Assembly: GCA_032158295.1 (NCBI GenBank) | Contig: CM063260.1 | Coordinates: 12,674,452-12,738,451, forward strand | Reading direction: 5' to 3' | Origin: Pycnopodia helianthoides | Lineage: Eukaryota > Echinodermata > Asteroidea > Forcipulatida > Asteriidae | DNA: 64,000 bases | Shown here: positions 1 through 24,784 of the stretch, one piece after another | Position numbering within the stretch: position 1 is the first letter of the stretch | How the letters are laid out: each line of letters opens with the position of its first letter | Position numbers and translations under genes: made by a program | The notes under the pieces: generated by a model | The model's input: the letters and a program-made list of their open reading frames with translations, nothing else | The model's database searches: none | What the model was told of the DNA's origin: nothing

Positions 1-361
1 GCGACTGATTTTACTTTACAACGTATGCCTTTTGATTGGAATGACATGAGGTTTTTACTTCAAAAACTTAGGCCAACTTTACTTAATTCTCAGCTAGTTA
101 CTCATCATGTCGTCTGCCAGAGCTCGGTCATTTACTTATTTCTGCTAGAAATCTTGGCCTTGGGTCGGTAGAAAGCCAAAGGCTCATTTGACCCATCACA
201 CTTAAATATAGACACTAAAGAGGGGGTATTACTAGGTGCAAACAATGTTATTAAAAGCGAGGAGCACATAATATTAAAATAGTATTAACGAGATACAAAA
301 TTACAACAAGGTTTTTCCAGAATTTGTTCAAGATAGTTTTGAATCCAAAACATTCTTCAAA

Positions 362-494
362 ACGATTGGAACAGCTTGTCAAATGAAATTGTATCGGCTC
401 CGTCTTTAAGTTCTATTTTTACTTATTACTACTAGTACTAACTACACTATTGAAGGAGCCAAGACAATTTCATTTGACAAGCTGTTCCAATCGT
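362..494. repeat. Perfect 31-bp inverted repeat (hairpin)
   Basis: Bases 362-392 are the exact reverse complement of bases 464-494, separated by a 71-bp spacer. This is either a small fold-back element or the termini of a short MITE. No coding potential was seen in it. Confidence 0.85.
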
Positions 495-742
495 CAACAA
501 CTCGATGTGAGACTGAGAAGCTGTACTTCCGAACATGGAGTCTACAATGCTGTTTGTGGAGATTCCTGTTTGTAAAGCTTCTTGATATTAATATGGCCTC
601 TGATATTATAATATGGATGGTTCTTAATCTTGATTGTGTGTTCATCTTCATCTATTCTTCCTGTGTGTGTGTGTACTGACTGTATGCAGAAACCTCCTCT
701 TGAGTTGCACATTGATTGTTGAAGTGCAAACAAAGTTATTAA

Positions 743-1167
743 CCCTAACAGACTAGACCCTTGGGTAGACATACTGCCCAAATCCTTCAATATCCTTCGG
801 ATTAAAGTTGTAATAAACCTAAAGTGCCCAAATCCTTCAATATCCTTCAACTTATTGTAAGTATACATATTAGCCCAATCCTTCAAAATCCTTTTGAGAC
901 AGAAGTTAGGGAGTCAAAAAATGTCAAAAAAGCCCAAAACCTTCAGAATCTTATTTTGGCTAAGCTGCATAATACATAAAACCTTCAAAATCCTCCTATG
1001 TAAAAACAGCCCGATAGCCCAAGTCCTGCAAAATCCTACCCTAACAAAAACTCATTTTAGCCCAAACCCTTCGAAATCCTCCTGTGTTGCAGATCCCTAA
1101 TAGCCCAAATCCTTCACAATCCTGCACTTTGGCAATGAGGATTTTGTAGGACTTGGGTACTTTAGGG
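743..1167. mobile_element. TTAA-flanked element with CCCTAA/TTAGGG ends and internal tandem units
   Basis: TTAA at 739-742 and again at 1168-1171 flank a segment that starts CCCTAA and ends TTAGGG, as expected of a non-autonomous piggyBac-type element. The interior is a degenerate tandem array, with a spacing of roughly 55-60 bp, of a motif resembling AGCCCAAATCCTTCAAAATC. The last copy is inverted near 1139-1160. No transposase ORF is present. Confidence 0.6.
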
Positions 1168-1468
1168 TTAATGCAGCTAACCAGGCCATAATTTCATAAA
1201 CACTGGGGTAAACTCCTTCTCTTATGATAAGTTTACTACTACTACTATTGCATGCATCACACAACACAGAGGACCCTGGGTTTCATCTCGTCCGAAGGAC
1301 GCAACAATAATTGCGTTGTGGGATATTTTTCAAGGGCCATGGAGGCCAAGACCAGGGCAACAGAGTTTATGATCTCTGTGTTATTCCAGGCCTGTAGATG
1401 GTTGTCTATGTTTGCAAACAAAAGAAAGGTCTTACAAGCGAGCAATTTGATTTTGTTTTTAATTTCAG

Positions 1469-1571
1469 TATCAAGACTCAAGTTATTGCACCCAAGAATC
1501 CCGAGTTGAGCACAGACCCTGCTCCCAGACCTGATCAACCAGATGGCAGCAGTAGCATTGCCTCCAACTGA
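1469..1571 (+). other. Possible terminal exon of an upstream gene (weak)
   Basis: A pyrimidine-rich tract ending in TTTCAG (to 1468) precedes a frame that stays open from 1470 to a TGA at 1569-1571, encoding about 33 Pro/Ser/Asn-rich residues. It could be the last coding exon of a gene starting outside the window, or chance. The preceding 1252-1468 includes a fragment (about 1318-1392, inverted) of a repeat also seen near 3740-3850 and 16175-16260, which weakens the exon reading. Confidence 0.18.
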
Positions 1572-2229
1572 TGTCTCCCCAAACAAACCAATCCAAGAAG
1601 CAGATAATCCAGAGGACGCTGCCCAACAGAGATCACTAATAACAGGTCCCTATCCAGTGTGAATGCTGTGTACACACATTAACTAACTAAATAATTAAAT
1701 CGGTTGATTGATTTTATTTGCTTATAAGGGAGGAGGGGCACAAGGATTGTAATGATGAAATGCAGTTCATGACAGTGCCATAAATATTTGAAACCTTAAT
1801 TATGATTTCTTGCTGATGTGTAAACCCGACCCATCCCGACCCATCCCACCTGCTCTTGAATCTAACAAATGACTTATTGTTTATTAATTATGCCATCGAT
1901 AAATCACATGTCAAATCTGACTCTTGTGTTCATCTACTCTGGAAAGCTAATTTGGGTCACCAAGATAGATATTACTTTATTAGGTATAGCGTGGGCAAAC
2001 TTTCTTCTGTTTTCCATCCAAAAGTTTCTTGTCCTTTGTTATCTGAACCACAAATCTTGGCATGGATCTAATTCTGTTTCATTGCTGATGCTGTTAAGTT
2101 TTGTGCAACTCACCATTTAAAAATATGCTTGAAGAGCTCTCAGAAGTAGTTTGAATTTATCTGTTCATTATTTTTTTGTACAATACAGATACTATTCATC
2201 ATAACTCGACCCCAAGCACAGACACCGAG

Positions 2230-14651
<12,422 letters not shown>

Positions 14652-14727
14652 TGAGGGAAGTCCACTAGACATTAGGTTACGAGACCAAATCAAGAGAACA
14701 ATGTCAACACAGTGGCTTGTGCACCCC

Positions 14728-14840
14728 TGAACAAAAGATATTGACAAAACAGGTTGGCCGCCAACATTAGGGCTAGATAGCTCAGTTGGTGGAATGCCGG
14801 CGCGTTAATCCGGAGGTCCCAAGTCCCGCTCTGGTCAATT
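14728..14840 (+). mobile_element. Second copy of the 13.7-kb SINE, in the HELLS 3'UTR region
   Basis: Shares ACAAAAGATATTGACAAAA, GGGCTAGATAGCTCAGTTGG, GTTAATCCGGAGGTC and TCAATTTTTCTTTGT with the minus-strand copy at 13699-13999. It starts about 75 bp after the HELLS stop, so it is probably transcribed in the 3'UTR. Confidence 0.7.
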
Positions 14841-15105
14841 TTTCTTTGTACTACCCAAAATTAAACGAGGATTCTGTGTAGTATAGCAACGAAAAGGATA
14901 CAGAGAAAGTTTCAGTGTGTGAAAGCCCCTAAAAGCCTGGACAGTTTAATAGATGAGACGGCTGACTTGCATAATGTTGTATCTGCTTACATGCCATCAT
15001 GTTTTTCATAGTATTTATAAAAATGTTCCTAGTTGTTTATTACTTGAACAAAGGTTTTATGCACGCTTCTTTTTTATAAAAGAAAAGTCATCTGGCAAAC
15101 CGAGG

Positions 15106-15117
15106 AATAAAAATAAA
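15106..15117 (+). other. Candidate HELLS polyadenylation signals
   Basis: Two AATAAA hexamers (15106-15111 and 15112-15117) lie about 455 bp after the HELLS stop codon in AT-rich sequence. Confidence 0.5.
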
Positions 15118-15572
15118 ATAATTCTCACCGAAAAAATATTTCTTCACTAAACAATTTAAAAAAAAGAGTGCCTTCAGTAGTTAATGCTTCATTTTTTTAT
15201 TTCTTGGAACAACCAAAAATTATTTAAAATTTACTGTCAGTTTCCCCTTTAGTTTATGACTTGATATTCCAAAGACGAACAACTTTGTATTTGCAAAAAT
15301 ACATGTTAATGCCAAAACACAAATTCTGTTTTTATTATTGTTATTTTTTATTTGTTTTTTGCAATTAAAAAAAAAAAAAAAATAGCAATTAGCTGAGTAG
15401 TTAGTCACTAAAACAGAATACCACTTGTGATATGTGCTTATCACTTTATTTTTGTATTTATTTCTAAACAGATATTATGTAAACTTTTATAAGTTTTGAT
15501 AGCATTTATTGCAGTTTTTGAGGATGGGAGTGAACATTTAGAAGATTTGAGCTGTACATTAAAAGGAAGTTA

Positions 15573-15884
15573 GGGAGCGTCTAAAAAGTCAGAATGGAAG
15601 CAACGTTTTAAGGGCAGACTTATGAACGCTAGATGGCAGCAGACTCGCCAGGTAAAATTCCATTGTTTACGTAGTACTAAGCACGGGCACATTGCCGAGA
15701 ACAATAGATTTACCTGGTAAGTCTGCTGCCACCTAGTGTCTCATAAGTCCCAAATTGAATCCCGTACTTGGCCACAATGAGGCGATTCCAGCGGCACCTA
15801 ATAACGGTCCATTGGATTGCGGGTGTGTGCCCATGGGAACGTTCTTTTGCGCCTTAAAGGTGCCCGACTTCTTGAGACGCTCCC
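15573..15884. mobile_element. TIR element GGGAGCGTCT...AGACGCTCCC
   Basis: 10-bp perfect inverted ends enclose about 312 bp with CTAGATGGCAGCAGACTC and GGATTGCGGGTGTGTGCCCA. A diverged relative at about 59633-59913 shares the right-hand GTGTGCCC(A/C)CGGGAACGTTC... portion. Confidence 0.65.
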
Positions 15885-17650
15885 TTTACTTGGAGTGATT
15901 CAGAGTTTTCTCAAATATAATCTCATTAAAAAACACATGAGAGCAAAATGAAGATCGTAAATACTTTTTCTTTTTTTTCCTCTTAAATATATTCATTTAT
16001 TTTGGTAGACACTTTGGTAATTGCCTTGCTCTTTCCTGTCCTTTGGAATGACACAATCAGTACTGTACACTTAAGAATATCTTCATTGAATGTATTCTTT
16101 CACTATGCAATAGACATTACAAGTACTATTTTATATTAAAAATAATGACCAAGAACCACCGGAATATGCCTGTTAAAGTTGTCCAAAGGACCATAGCCTC
16201 TATTATTGCCCTGGTCTTGGCCCTGGTGCCCTTCAAAAGTTGCCCACAGATTTTCCAATGGCCTTGCCCTTCCAAAGAAGGAATTCTTTGCCTGCTCTTT
16301 TTAAAACGCCTGGGACACTTACATAAATTTATAAGTAAATTGTCTTTCGAAAACACTTCTCATCCTTTGTCAATTTTTGTCATTTGTTATCTTTGGGCAA
16401 TGCTCCAAGTTGTTAATTTCTAAAGCTGTTCATTCCACTTTCCCGCATTTTCTTAAAGTGTATTCGTAAGGATGTTGTTAACATATATAAACTATAAATA
16501 AATGGTGTTTGATAACTTACCAGTTTGATAACTTACTAGAGAGAAAAGATATGATTGGTCGTTGTGTATTTAATGCCCCGCTTGGCGAAGTCAACGAAAG
16601 GGAATACTCTTTCTGACATACGTGTATCATTGACCATCACTCAAGGACTTGGCATATCAACTCGGATCTTAATGTGTGGATCGGTCTTGGGATCCCCCAG
16701 AAGCCCGTTGTGTTTGGATCCCCTAGACCAAAAGATGAGGTCATTATGGCTAAGAAATGTTTTAAAATGTTGTCCAAATTCAAGGACTTGACTTATTATT
16801 GCCAAACTAGGTGTGTAGATCGGTCTTGGGATCTCCAAAAGGCTATTATTTTAGGACCACTTAGGTAAAATATCAAGAAACGGACTGGCTTGTGGGGCAA
16901 TTGTGTCCTAAAACAACTTTTCTTGTTTTTTTTTTCATTTTGGGGTTTTAAGTTAGTTAAAAATCGTTAAAACCTCAAAATAGTTCAATCAGCTGTCGTA
17001 CTGCAACGCATTTTTTACAGACATTAAAAATATTATTTTCAGTACGTGTTTACCAAAAATGTAAATAATCATCTAGATTTGACACTTTCAAAGTGTATTC
17101 AAGTCGGAAAAAAAAACGCCCACTGTGGACATGTTACTGGAAACCGTAATCAAGACATTTGTCATTCAATGGGTATTGTCCCTTTGCATTAACGTCAAAC
17201 ATGGCTACTGTCTGCCACGCTTGCAATTGTGGGAGTCCCTTAACAAATTAAACTTGCGGTAAGCAAGTACACACCACATTGCCTAAAAACCGCACCACAC
17301 TGTATAACACACGGGGACACACATTCAATTTTTTAAATCCCTGCGGAGACATCTTGTCCCTGTTTTTTTATTCAAAGAATCAACCCATGGTCGTTTTCCA
17401 TGCTACTCGATAAGGAATTTAGGATTTCTTTTACTGATTGTTCACGAACAGACTGTTCAAAATGGTACCATGGCATCATCAAGTGTTTTAAGTAGCATAC
17501 AGCAACAGAGTCCAGCATTGTCCTGAAGAAGATCAGAGCAGACTGATCAAATTGTAGAGTTGTTAATAAGCCACCTGTTCTTCTCAGAACCCCCACAACT
17601 CAAACATAAAGTTTTATGTACACGGTGTCTATCCGCAAACCTCACTTGGA
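15885..17650. other. Intergenic space between convergent HELLS and SLC25A35
   Basis: No gene was recognised. It holds a dispersed-repeat copy at about 16175-16260 and a degenerate ~150-bp direct duplication around GATCGGTCTTGGGATC (near 16675 and 16819). A TTTATT at 17367-17372 could be the minus-strand AATAAA of the carrier gene. Confidence 0.5.
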
Positions 17651-19587
17651 TCATTCAGTCCCTTTGAGTTTTTTATATAATTTTCTCGCCTCGTCCCAGA
17701 ATAGGAGACTCAATACAGTGTGAGGTGCCGTCCGGAACCAGGACGCCGACCATCCTTTATAAAACCCAAGCAGCCCTTCATTCCGTAGAATCTTCAACAG
17801 ACAGTCCATGAAGCCATTGTAGTAGAGGCCCTTGCCGTGTGGGTCGAGACCTTGATTATAAAGGCGTGTGCTGATGACATCAAAGGGTGTCATGACGCAC
17901 ACCACGACCACCCCGCTTGCCATGCTTGCACAGAAGGGAATGGCAATGCTCTGTGGTTTGAATATCTGTGGATTGGATACAAAATGAAACTGGTTTAACC
18001 TTTAACCGCAATCCTGAAATCGACATATTGTATCAAAAGGGACTAACATAGTTTATAGTAGAGCCTATGTGCTTTGGGAAATCCTACTAAACCCGGGTAT
18101 AAAGCTATAAACCCATTGTTATCAAGCCCAACACCTTTCAGAGGGTCTGTAGATGTTTTCAGTCATAATTTTTTTAAATTTGGGTAATTAATTGGCTAAT
18201 TACAGGCTAAATGCAACTATACTTCGGCATTTGTGCTTATTAGTAATAACCAACCACACTAACACTCCTAAGGAAACACAACCACCCCCACCACCCTCAT
18301 CCTGGAAGAGTAGGGGCTAACCCTGGCATTTTTTGTTCACATTGCAAGCACCCTTGTTTACAGGTTTCCTCAGGCTTGCGAGCTTCAGTGATCAAGTTCA
18401 CTTATGAGGCATCCTCGGTTTCATTATCAGAAAAATATAATAAAAACCCCAGCTTACTATGGTTACCACAAACTTACTTCAGTATTTAAAACCATTTCTT
18501 TGGCTGTGGAGAATGTTGAAAGTTGTGCTGCAGAGCCGAACGAAACCCGTACAACTGCCGCTGTGGCTCCCCTCCACAAACCAAAACAGGCCTCTTTCTC
18601 TGAAGGTCCGGCGTAGTGCCATCGTCATGCCTGTGTGGGTGTGTTGGTAACCAACCGCTATTACCTGATGTGATTGTGCTTGGAGATGAGTTTTTACCTG
18701 CATTCCACACCGGAAGAAATAAATACATCAATCTCAATTTGTTGGAGCAAAGGGAACGAATTTTTGTTAAATGTGCACAGTGCAACAATGTCGTAACTTG
18801 GTCCAAACAATTGTAGTCTAGTAAACATAGACCTCTTGTGTATGTAGGTCACCACCCCGGGGTCAAACAATGGAAACATGTGTACACACCAGCACAAATC
18901 TCAGCCAATGATAAGTCTTGCTGTTTGAGCAACCAATTTATAGCAATGGTGAATCTCAGCTCTTTGCAAAATCGAGCCCCTGATCCCATAAAACAGGATC
19001 ACTGTAGACTACAGTGTAGTACTTAAGTTAGTGTTGTTGACTAGTACTAGTAGTATGTAATAGCTTTTGAAACTTAACTAGTACTAGAGTACAGTCCTCA
19101 GTCCTAACGACTCAAACAAAATATACAGTTTGATTTTGAAGGGATGAGGGTTGGGGTGGTATAGGGGTTAAGTCCTGTAAGAAAATTTTCTTACCATATA
19201 AAAGGGACTGCTTACAAAGGCACCAATGGCCCCGGCTAGTGCTCCTGCCGGTACACTTCTTAATACACTAACTTCACCCTTGGAGTTTTTGGTCAAGCCT
19301 AGATCAAAGAAGCACTGGTAGCTCCCTAAACGGCAACCGTTCATAAACAGTTGGTACCACAGAGCGGGTCCCAGACCCTTCTGTAGCGCCAAGAGGCCGT
19401 CCACTCGGCCGATGGTGAAGAATGCGTGGAAGACGTTCCTGTAGTGTCTGTGATAGCTGCCCCGCGCCTTGAGCTCGCCTTGAAGTTGCATCCTTGTCTT
19501 TACCACTTCCAGGGGGTTGCTGAAAAGGCAGGCTCCGCAGGCAGCCACACCCCCTAGGAAGAATTCAGAGATGCTGACGTCTGGCAT
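17651..19587 (-). CDS. SLC25A35: Mitochondrial carrier, SLC25A34/SLC25A35 type (3 exons)
   Basis: Inner-mitochondrial-membrane solute carrier; the substrates of SLC25A34/35 are not firmly established. Exons, in minus-strand order: 19587-19195 (131 codons, phase 0), 18697-18478, and 17965-17651 (104 codons plus stop). Each third carries a carrier signature: [12 protein letters not shown] in exon 1, [12 protein letters not shown] across the exon 1/2 junction, [12 protein letters not shown] in exon 3. Exon 1 closely resembles human SLC25A35 ([33 protein letters not shown]). Total is about 308 residues, normal for the family. Exon 2 is 220 bp where 219 are needed. An extra base in the CCCC run near 18570 (plus strand) breaks the frame; without it, the [17 protein letters not shown] segment typical of the family follows. 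This is a probable sequence error. Assignment to A35 rather than A34 is by similarity and is not certain. Confidence 0.92.
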
Positions 19588-21103
19588 AGTTCTTTTACTT
19601 TAGTTGACGTCAATATCCGAAGATAATGCTGGAGACCGGTACATCCTACATCTATTTATACAGAGATTGGAGTAAAAATGGTTAAATCTTTATTCTTCAA
19701 CGGGCAAGAGGTGGTGTTTACGCAAGTCGGTTGTTAAAATTTCCATTTCTTAATTCTAATCTCTACAGAAAAAAGTAAAGTAAAGTAAAGTAGTAAATCT
19801 AAATAAAAATTGCCATGGTAAAAATGTACTTTCGCCAGGGTTCTGCCCAGGATTTCTTTAGTGGTGTGAAAAATGTTTCCCTGGAAACCATTGCGCAATA
19901 ATGGATCAGTTACACTGTAGATCAGACTCAAATCAAAGAAGTACTCAAGATTCATGGCTTTGGATACCATTTTTACTGGTAAATCCCAAATTTGACATTT
20001 CGTTGAAAACCTTTGAAAGGAAACTGCCAGTGGAATTTAAATTTGGAAAATGTGTGGTGGTCGGAAACAGAGAAAATTCTGCCAGTGGTGGTTGGGGAAT
20101 CCTGACTGAGTGCCGGGCGGGTTTTCCGGCACCGACCACTGTGGGCAGAACCCTGTTTCGCCCCTTAATCTTGCACTAGTCTACAGGAATTTTTCGTTGA
20201 CCATTCTGTCAATAGTACTATATCAAAAATTACAATGTTTACCTTACTTTGTTCAGTCCTTTGTAAAACAAATCTGACGTTGAAAGAGTAAGCAAACTCG
20301 CTCTAACTTCTAAGCAATCTCTGCTCGCTCTGATAATGCACGATGCTCTGTGTGCCGTGTAAAGAGCGCCCTCAATAGATGAATTCTCCATCGTTGCCGA
20401 ATCCGGGGGGGGGGTGCCAGCCTCGCTACGCAGCGCGCCGTCCCGTTGATATTGGAACTTTATAGTCTTTATGACTTAATCATTTTATCAACATTATTTA
20501 ATTGTTTTTCTTCAGGGTATTTCGTTATAAAAAGAATTCAATTGACACTGTTTCAATAGTTTTTAGAGTCCGCCATCTTGAAAACAAGCCTAAGGCCGAG
20601 CCAACAAGTCGGTTACGGTTTGATCAGAACAGCCGCATCCATCGCGACGACCAAAGCTCATACTGTTTCTTGTCGGGCTCGTCAAAACGCACTCCAGCAA
20701 CGATCGAGCTAGGCAACGGGATATAAAAGAATGGCGCGGCGATTTCGTACACAACTGGGAACGAGGTTGGGAGTGTAACCTGAACAACTGACGTCACACT
20801 TCGAGGCTCTTGAATAACGCCAGATTCTCAGGTCAAGACACTGTAAAACTCACAGTGGAATGAGGTTCATCAGATGCTAATGAAAGAACTTGCATGCAGT
20901 GTGTTGAGATTGGGAGCTCTCGTGTTTGAAATTGAGTTGAATGAAAACTCTTCAGATTTAGTAAATGGTATTCTTTTTCTCACAGATTATATTCCAAATA
21001 GATATTAGTTTTCGATATTGACTTGTAAAGTAAATAGGACAAAATTAATTCTCCCGGCTCTTAAAGTTAGGGTTATACTTGAAATGACCCAGAAAAAAAA
21101 GGT
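19588..21103. other. Upstream region of the carrier gene; no gene recognised
   Basis: The 20.35-20.80 kb part is richer in CpG and GC than its surroundings and could hold the minus-strand promoter or a non-coding first exon of the carrier. No TATA box or initiator could be assigned with confidence. Confidence 0.3.
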
Positions 21104-21107
21104 TTAC

Positions 21108-21492
21108 AGGAACATTACAGAATTGGTAAGAAAAACACTTGTAAAAAATACTTTTGATCACAGATTTACATAAAACTTACACGGTCTAATGATGATGATA
21201 GTAGAAAACACCCCCTGAAATATTTCTGTCTGAAATGCCATATTTGATGAGAAATGAATAAACTAATTTTCCGATTGGAGTTTATCGCTCAGTGAGCATT
21301 TTATTCATTTGTTGAATCTATATGATTTCATGCAAATGTGTAATCGGTTTTTCACTATTTTCTCGTGACCCAGATGGCCGATCGATCTCAAACTTCTACA
21401 TGTTTGTCAGTTTATGTATATGGTGGATTACATAAAGTGCTTACACTGCCAGCAACTGTTTTGTTAGCAAAAAACAATTCTGTAATGTTCCT
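21108..21492. mobile_element. TTAA-type MITE AGGAACATTACAG family, copy 1
   Basis: 385-bp element with inverted ends AGGAACATTACAGAATTG / CAATTCTGTAATGTTCCT. The right flank is TTAA (21493-21496) and the left flank is TTAC (21104-21107), a one-base change from TTAA. Confidence 0.88.
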
Positions 21493-22542
21493 TTAAGCCT
21501 TTTTAAGCACATTTTGAAGGAAATTTATCGGTTTGTACTTACGATGTATAGCATAAATCGATGACCCTAATTGACATTTCTTTCCGGTTTTAACAGGATG
21601 TTCCAATCCACACAATTTGGATATTCACGGAATCATGACATCGTATCTTTTTGGTCAAGCAACCGGAACCCCTCTGTGTTCGTTTTTACGAACACTTGAG
21701 TCTAGCCTTATTATTATTTTTGAACACAATATATTTGAAGGATTAAAACCGGCATTAAAATGCGCATACTGATTAATTAATTGCTATTTCATTAGTTTTG
21801 GACAGTATCATCATGATGATAGAAAATTGCATTAGGGCCTATGGTTTACAAATGAGCTACAACATTTAATCATCATTAGAGCTAATATTTTACAAGTACT
21901 GCGAAGGGGGGAAATTAAAAATAATCTACATTAATTGGATTGTCATTGACTTTACCATCGTGTATACCAATGACTATCTAGTTCTATTTTGACTAACGGG
22001 ATGCCGCGCCTACGGGCGTACTGCTTGCGGATATATGTTGAAAATGTAGGGTAGGGGGGTAAATGGAGGGGGCACTCAGAGGTCATCATTTTATAGAATT
22101 GGCTTGGTAATGGTAGTTAAAATGGGTACGCAATGTTGTTTTGTCTTATGATAAAATGTTGAGCTCGAAAAGGTGCACGTTGAATGGGGTCGAAACGTCT
22201 CCTGGCCGCACCCTTGTCGTTCCTTTCCCCCAACTACACGAAGCATTAATTTGGGGGTGTTTGCACTGGCCGGAGTTGAGTTTAAATATCGGGGAGGGAT
22301 GAACTTGGCAATGATGCATGCTTGGCATTGTATGCGACTGTATTTAGATTTATCAAGACTTAATTGTGTTAAGTGACCTAATAGTATAATAGGCCTAAGT
22401 AATCCACTGGTTTCTTTGTAAGGAAATTATGCTTCTGTGCTCTTAAAATTCATAATTTTGTTGCTTTTATTTGTTACTTGATTTCCTCTTTTCTTTATTT
22501 CTTGAAAACAAATGTGGGTTTCTCTTTTTTATTATTTCTTAA

Positions 22543-22928
22543 AGGAACATTACAGAATTGGTAAGAAAAAAACTTGTAAAATATACTTTTGATCACAGAT
22601 TTACATAAAACCTACACGGTCTAATGATGATGATAGTAGAAAACATCCCTTGAAATATTTCTGTCTGAAATGCCATATTTGATGAGAAATGAATAAACTA
22701 ATATTCCGATTGGAGTTTATCGCCCAGTGAGCGTTTTATTCATTTGTTGAATCTATATGATTTCATGCACAATGTGTAATCGGTTTTTCACTATTTTCTC
22801 GTGACCCAGATGGCCGATCGATCTCAAACTTCTACAGGTTTGTCAGTTTATGTATACGGTGGATTACATAAAGTGCTTACACTGCCATCAACTGTTTTGC
22901 TAGCAAAAAACAATTTTGTAATGTTCCT
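22543..22928. mobile_element. TTAA-type MITE AGGAACATTACAG family, copy 2
   Basis: 386-bp copy, nearly colinear with 21108-21492, with intact TTAA on both sides (22539-22542 and 22929-22932). Confidence 0.92.
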
Positions 22929-23481
22929 TTAACAGTCTGTTTAAAGTCTGTATAATTCATCGCACATCAAGTCCAGTTGACGTGGCACTTCAAATCTATG
23001 TTGTCTTGAGTAATAGCGGCCTTGTTGACAATTATCCCTAGCATAGCAGGCTAGCATGTACTCTATGTCAACATCATAATGGAGGTCGGATGATGGGTAG
23101 CCTTGGTTTGTTCTAATTTGTATTCTCCAATTAAGGGCTCTTGATTTAAGTACCTTTTTAAAGTTCTTACTCGTGACGTGTTTAATTGGCGCAAGGTCAC
23201 GTGTGGCTTTTTAGACATGCGCCGTTTGTCGAGAAAAACGGTGTAGAGAGTACATCGCCCAAAAGCCCATGCAGAGGTCCAAAGCAGATCGCAGCCTTAC
23301 GTGTGTGGGTGTGTGTGGACTTTGTTTTTGCATACATGCGGTATATAATGGTAGTTGATTGTGACATTATTTTCCTGAGGCGCTTTGAGACTGTACAGTA
23401 TACTCACTTTGTATACAGCCATAAGACATTTTGTGAATCAACTACCATCGACGTAATCTGTTTAAACCGAAATCGAACACC

Positions 23482-24528
23482 ATGGAAGGTTTAACAACAT
23501 CTCCTGGTGCTGTGGACAAAGCGGTTACTGTCACTGTCAGTTGGCAATGGTTTACCATAATTCAGCTCGTCCTGGCACTCTTCGGTGTACTTGGTAACAT
23601 TCTAGTCATTATTGTGTACGTCAAGAAACTCCGTAATCAAAGCAACTCCAACAAGCTGATCGTGATGTTAGCCGTTGCTGATCTCATTACATCTATAGCT
23701 ATAATCCCCGTGCCGTCTCTATCCCTCGTACCGAACTCGGCAGCTGGTAGAGTTTTCTGTATCATTACATATTCTGCCGTTGTCATGTGGATTTCCATTG
23801 TTGCGTCAATCTTTACCCTTACCTTGCTGTCACTGGAGCGATACTTTGCTATAGTGCATCCCATCAAACACAAGACGGTATTCACCGCCCACCGAATTAG
23901 GTACTTCATCGCAGGCATCTGGCTCTCCACGATTGTTGTGAACTTAATACATTTTTACGTGACACGAGTCAACGAAAATAACGAGTGCGTGCTCATTTGG
24001 CCCAGTCCGGCCTTCCAGGTGTTCCATGGTGTGTGCATTTTTCTGGTCGAGTTCGCCGTCCCGGTTATCGTGATGGTTGTGTCTCACTACTACGCTATTA
24101 GACAGTTGCGAGAACAAGCCAGGGTACTTCTTGAGGCGGACGAGTCGACCTCCTCCCCGGCCCTCTCACTGCTACGCTGTCGTCGCCGTGTCATCCGAAT
24201 GGTCCTGATGGTCGTTGTTACCTTCATCATCTGCTGGTCTCCGGATCAAGTCGCTTACTTCTTACTCAATCTCAATGCCCTACCGACGGACTACTTTGGG
24301 AGCTCCGCGTACCGCTCATTTACAGCATTGGCCTTCATAAACTCATGTGCGAACCCTTTGATTTATATTTGCTTGAACAAAAACTTTCGAGTCGCTCTGG
24401 TGCAGCTTTTCCCCACATGGAGGATTGGGCTGGCAACGGAAAGTGATTTGGGTACCATATCCAGACGGCTTGGTTCTGTACGTGAAATTAATGCGGACCA
24501 ACCAAACGCTCGTATCTGTGTTTCATAA
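23482..24528 (+). CDS. Class A (rhodopsin-like) GPCR, paralog 1, single exon
   Basis: 348-residue seven-transmembrane receptor at the plasma membrane. TM1 holds GNILVIIVY and TM2 LAVADLI. The DRY-type motif is ERY at residues 119-121, TM6 has CWSP at 251-254, and TM7 has NSCANPLIY with N291. Cysteines at the top of TM3 (VFCIITY) and in extracellular loop 2 (NECVL) fit the conserved disulfide. The third intracellular loop is short and basic (RCRRRVIRM). The start ATG has a good context (CACCATGG), and a TATA-like TATATAATGG sits about 140 bp upstream. The pattern resembles peptide-type orphan receptors expanded in marine invertebrates; the ligand cannot be inferred. No introns. The paralog lies at 36409. 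Confidence 0.93.
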   Translation: MEGLTTSPGAVDKAVTVTVSWQWFTIIQLVLALFGVLGNILVIIVYVKKLRNQSNSNKLIVMLAVADLITSIAIIPVPSLSLVPNSAAGRVFCIITYSAVVMWISIVASIFTLTLLSLERYFAIVHPIKHKTVFTAHRIRYFIAGIWLSTIVVNLIHFYVTRVNENNECVLIWPSPAFQVFHGVCIFLVEFAVPVIVMVVSHYYAIRQLREQARVLLEADESTSSPALSLLRCRRRVIRMVLMVVVTFIICWSPDQVAYFLLNLNALPTDYFGSSAYRSFTALAFINSCANPLIYICLNKNFRVALVQLFPTWRIGLATESDLGTISRRLGSVREINADQPNARICVS

Positions 24529-24610
24529 GATTCCACAACTAGCTCAACTTATCCCAAAGGGTCAAACTTTAACCAAACTAAGAATTTAGTAACTATAATT
24601 AGTCAACTTG

Positions 24611-24784
24611 CGGGTACAACAATGTGTAAATTTCCTTTGGGATGAGTATTGGCTCTGAAAAGAGCCGCTGTGGTCTCGACGTTTCGAAGACGAGCAGAGT
24701 ATACTGTTCGAAACGTCGAGACCACACGGGCTAATTTCAGAGCCAACACTCCTCACAAAAGAGATTTACACATGGTTGTACCCG
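24611..24784. mobile_element. Long imperfect palindrome (fold-back element)
   Basis: Ends CGGGTACAAC / GTTG TACCCG are inverted. Inner blocks (TTGGCTCTGAAA / TTTCAGAGCCAA and GTGGTCTCGACGTTTCGAA / TTCGAAACGTCGAGACCAC) pair in order around a central loop near 24690-24710. It begins about 80 bp after the GPCR 1 stop, so it may lie in its 3'UTR. Confidence 0.8.

Noticed and set aside
23186..23494. 102-codon frame overlapping the start of GPCR 1
   Set aside because: It is in a different frame from the receptor and has no domain; the region is better read as promoter and 5'UTR.
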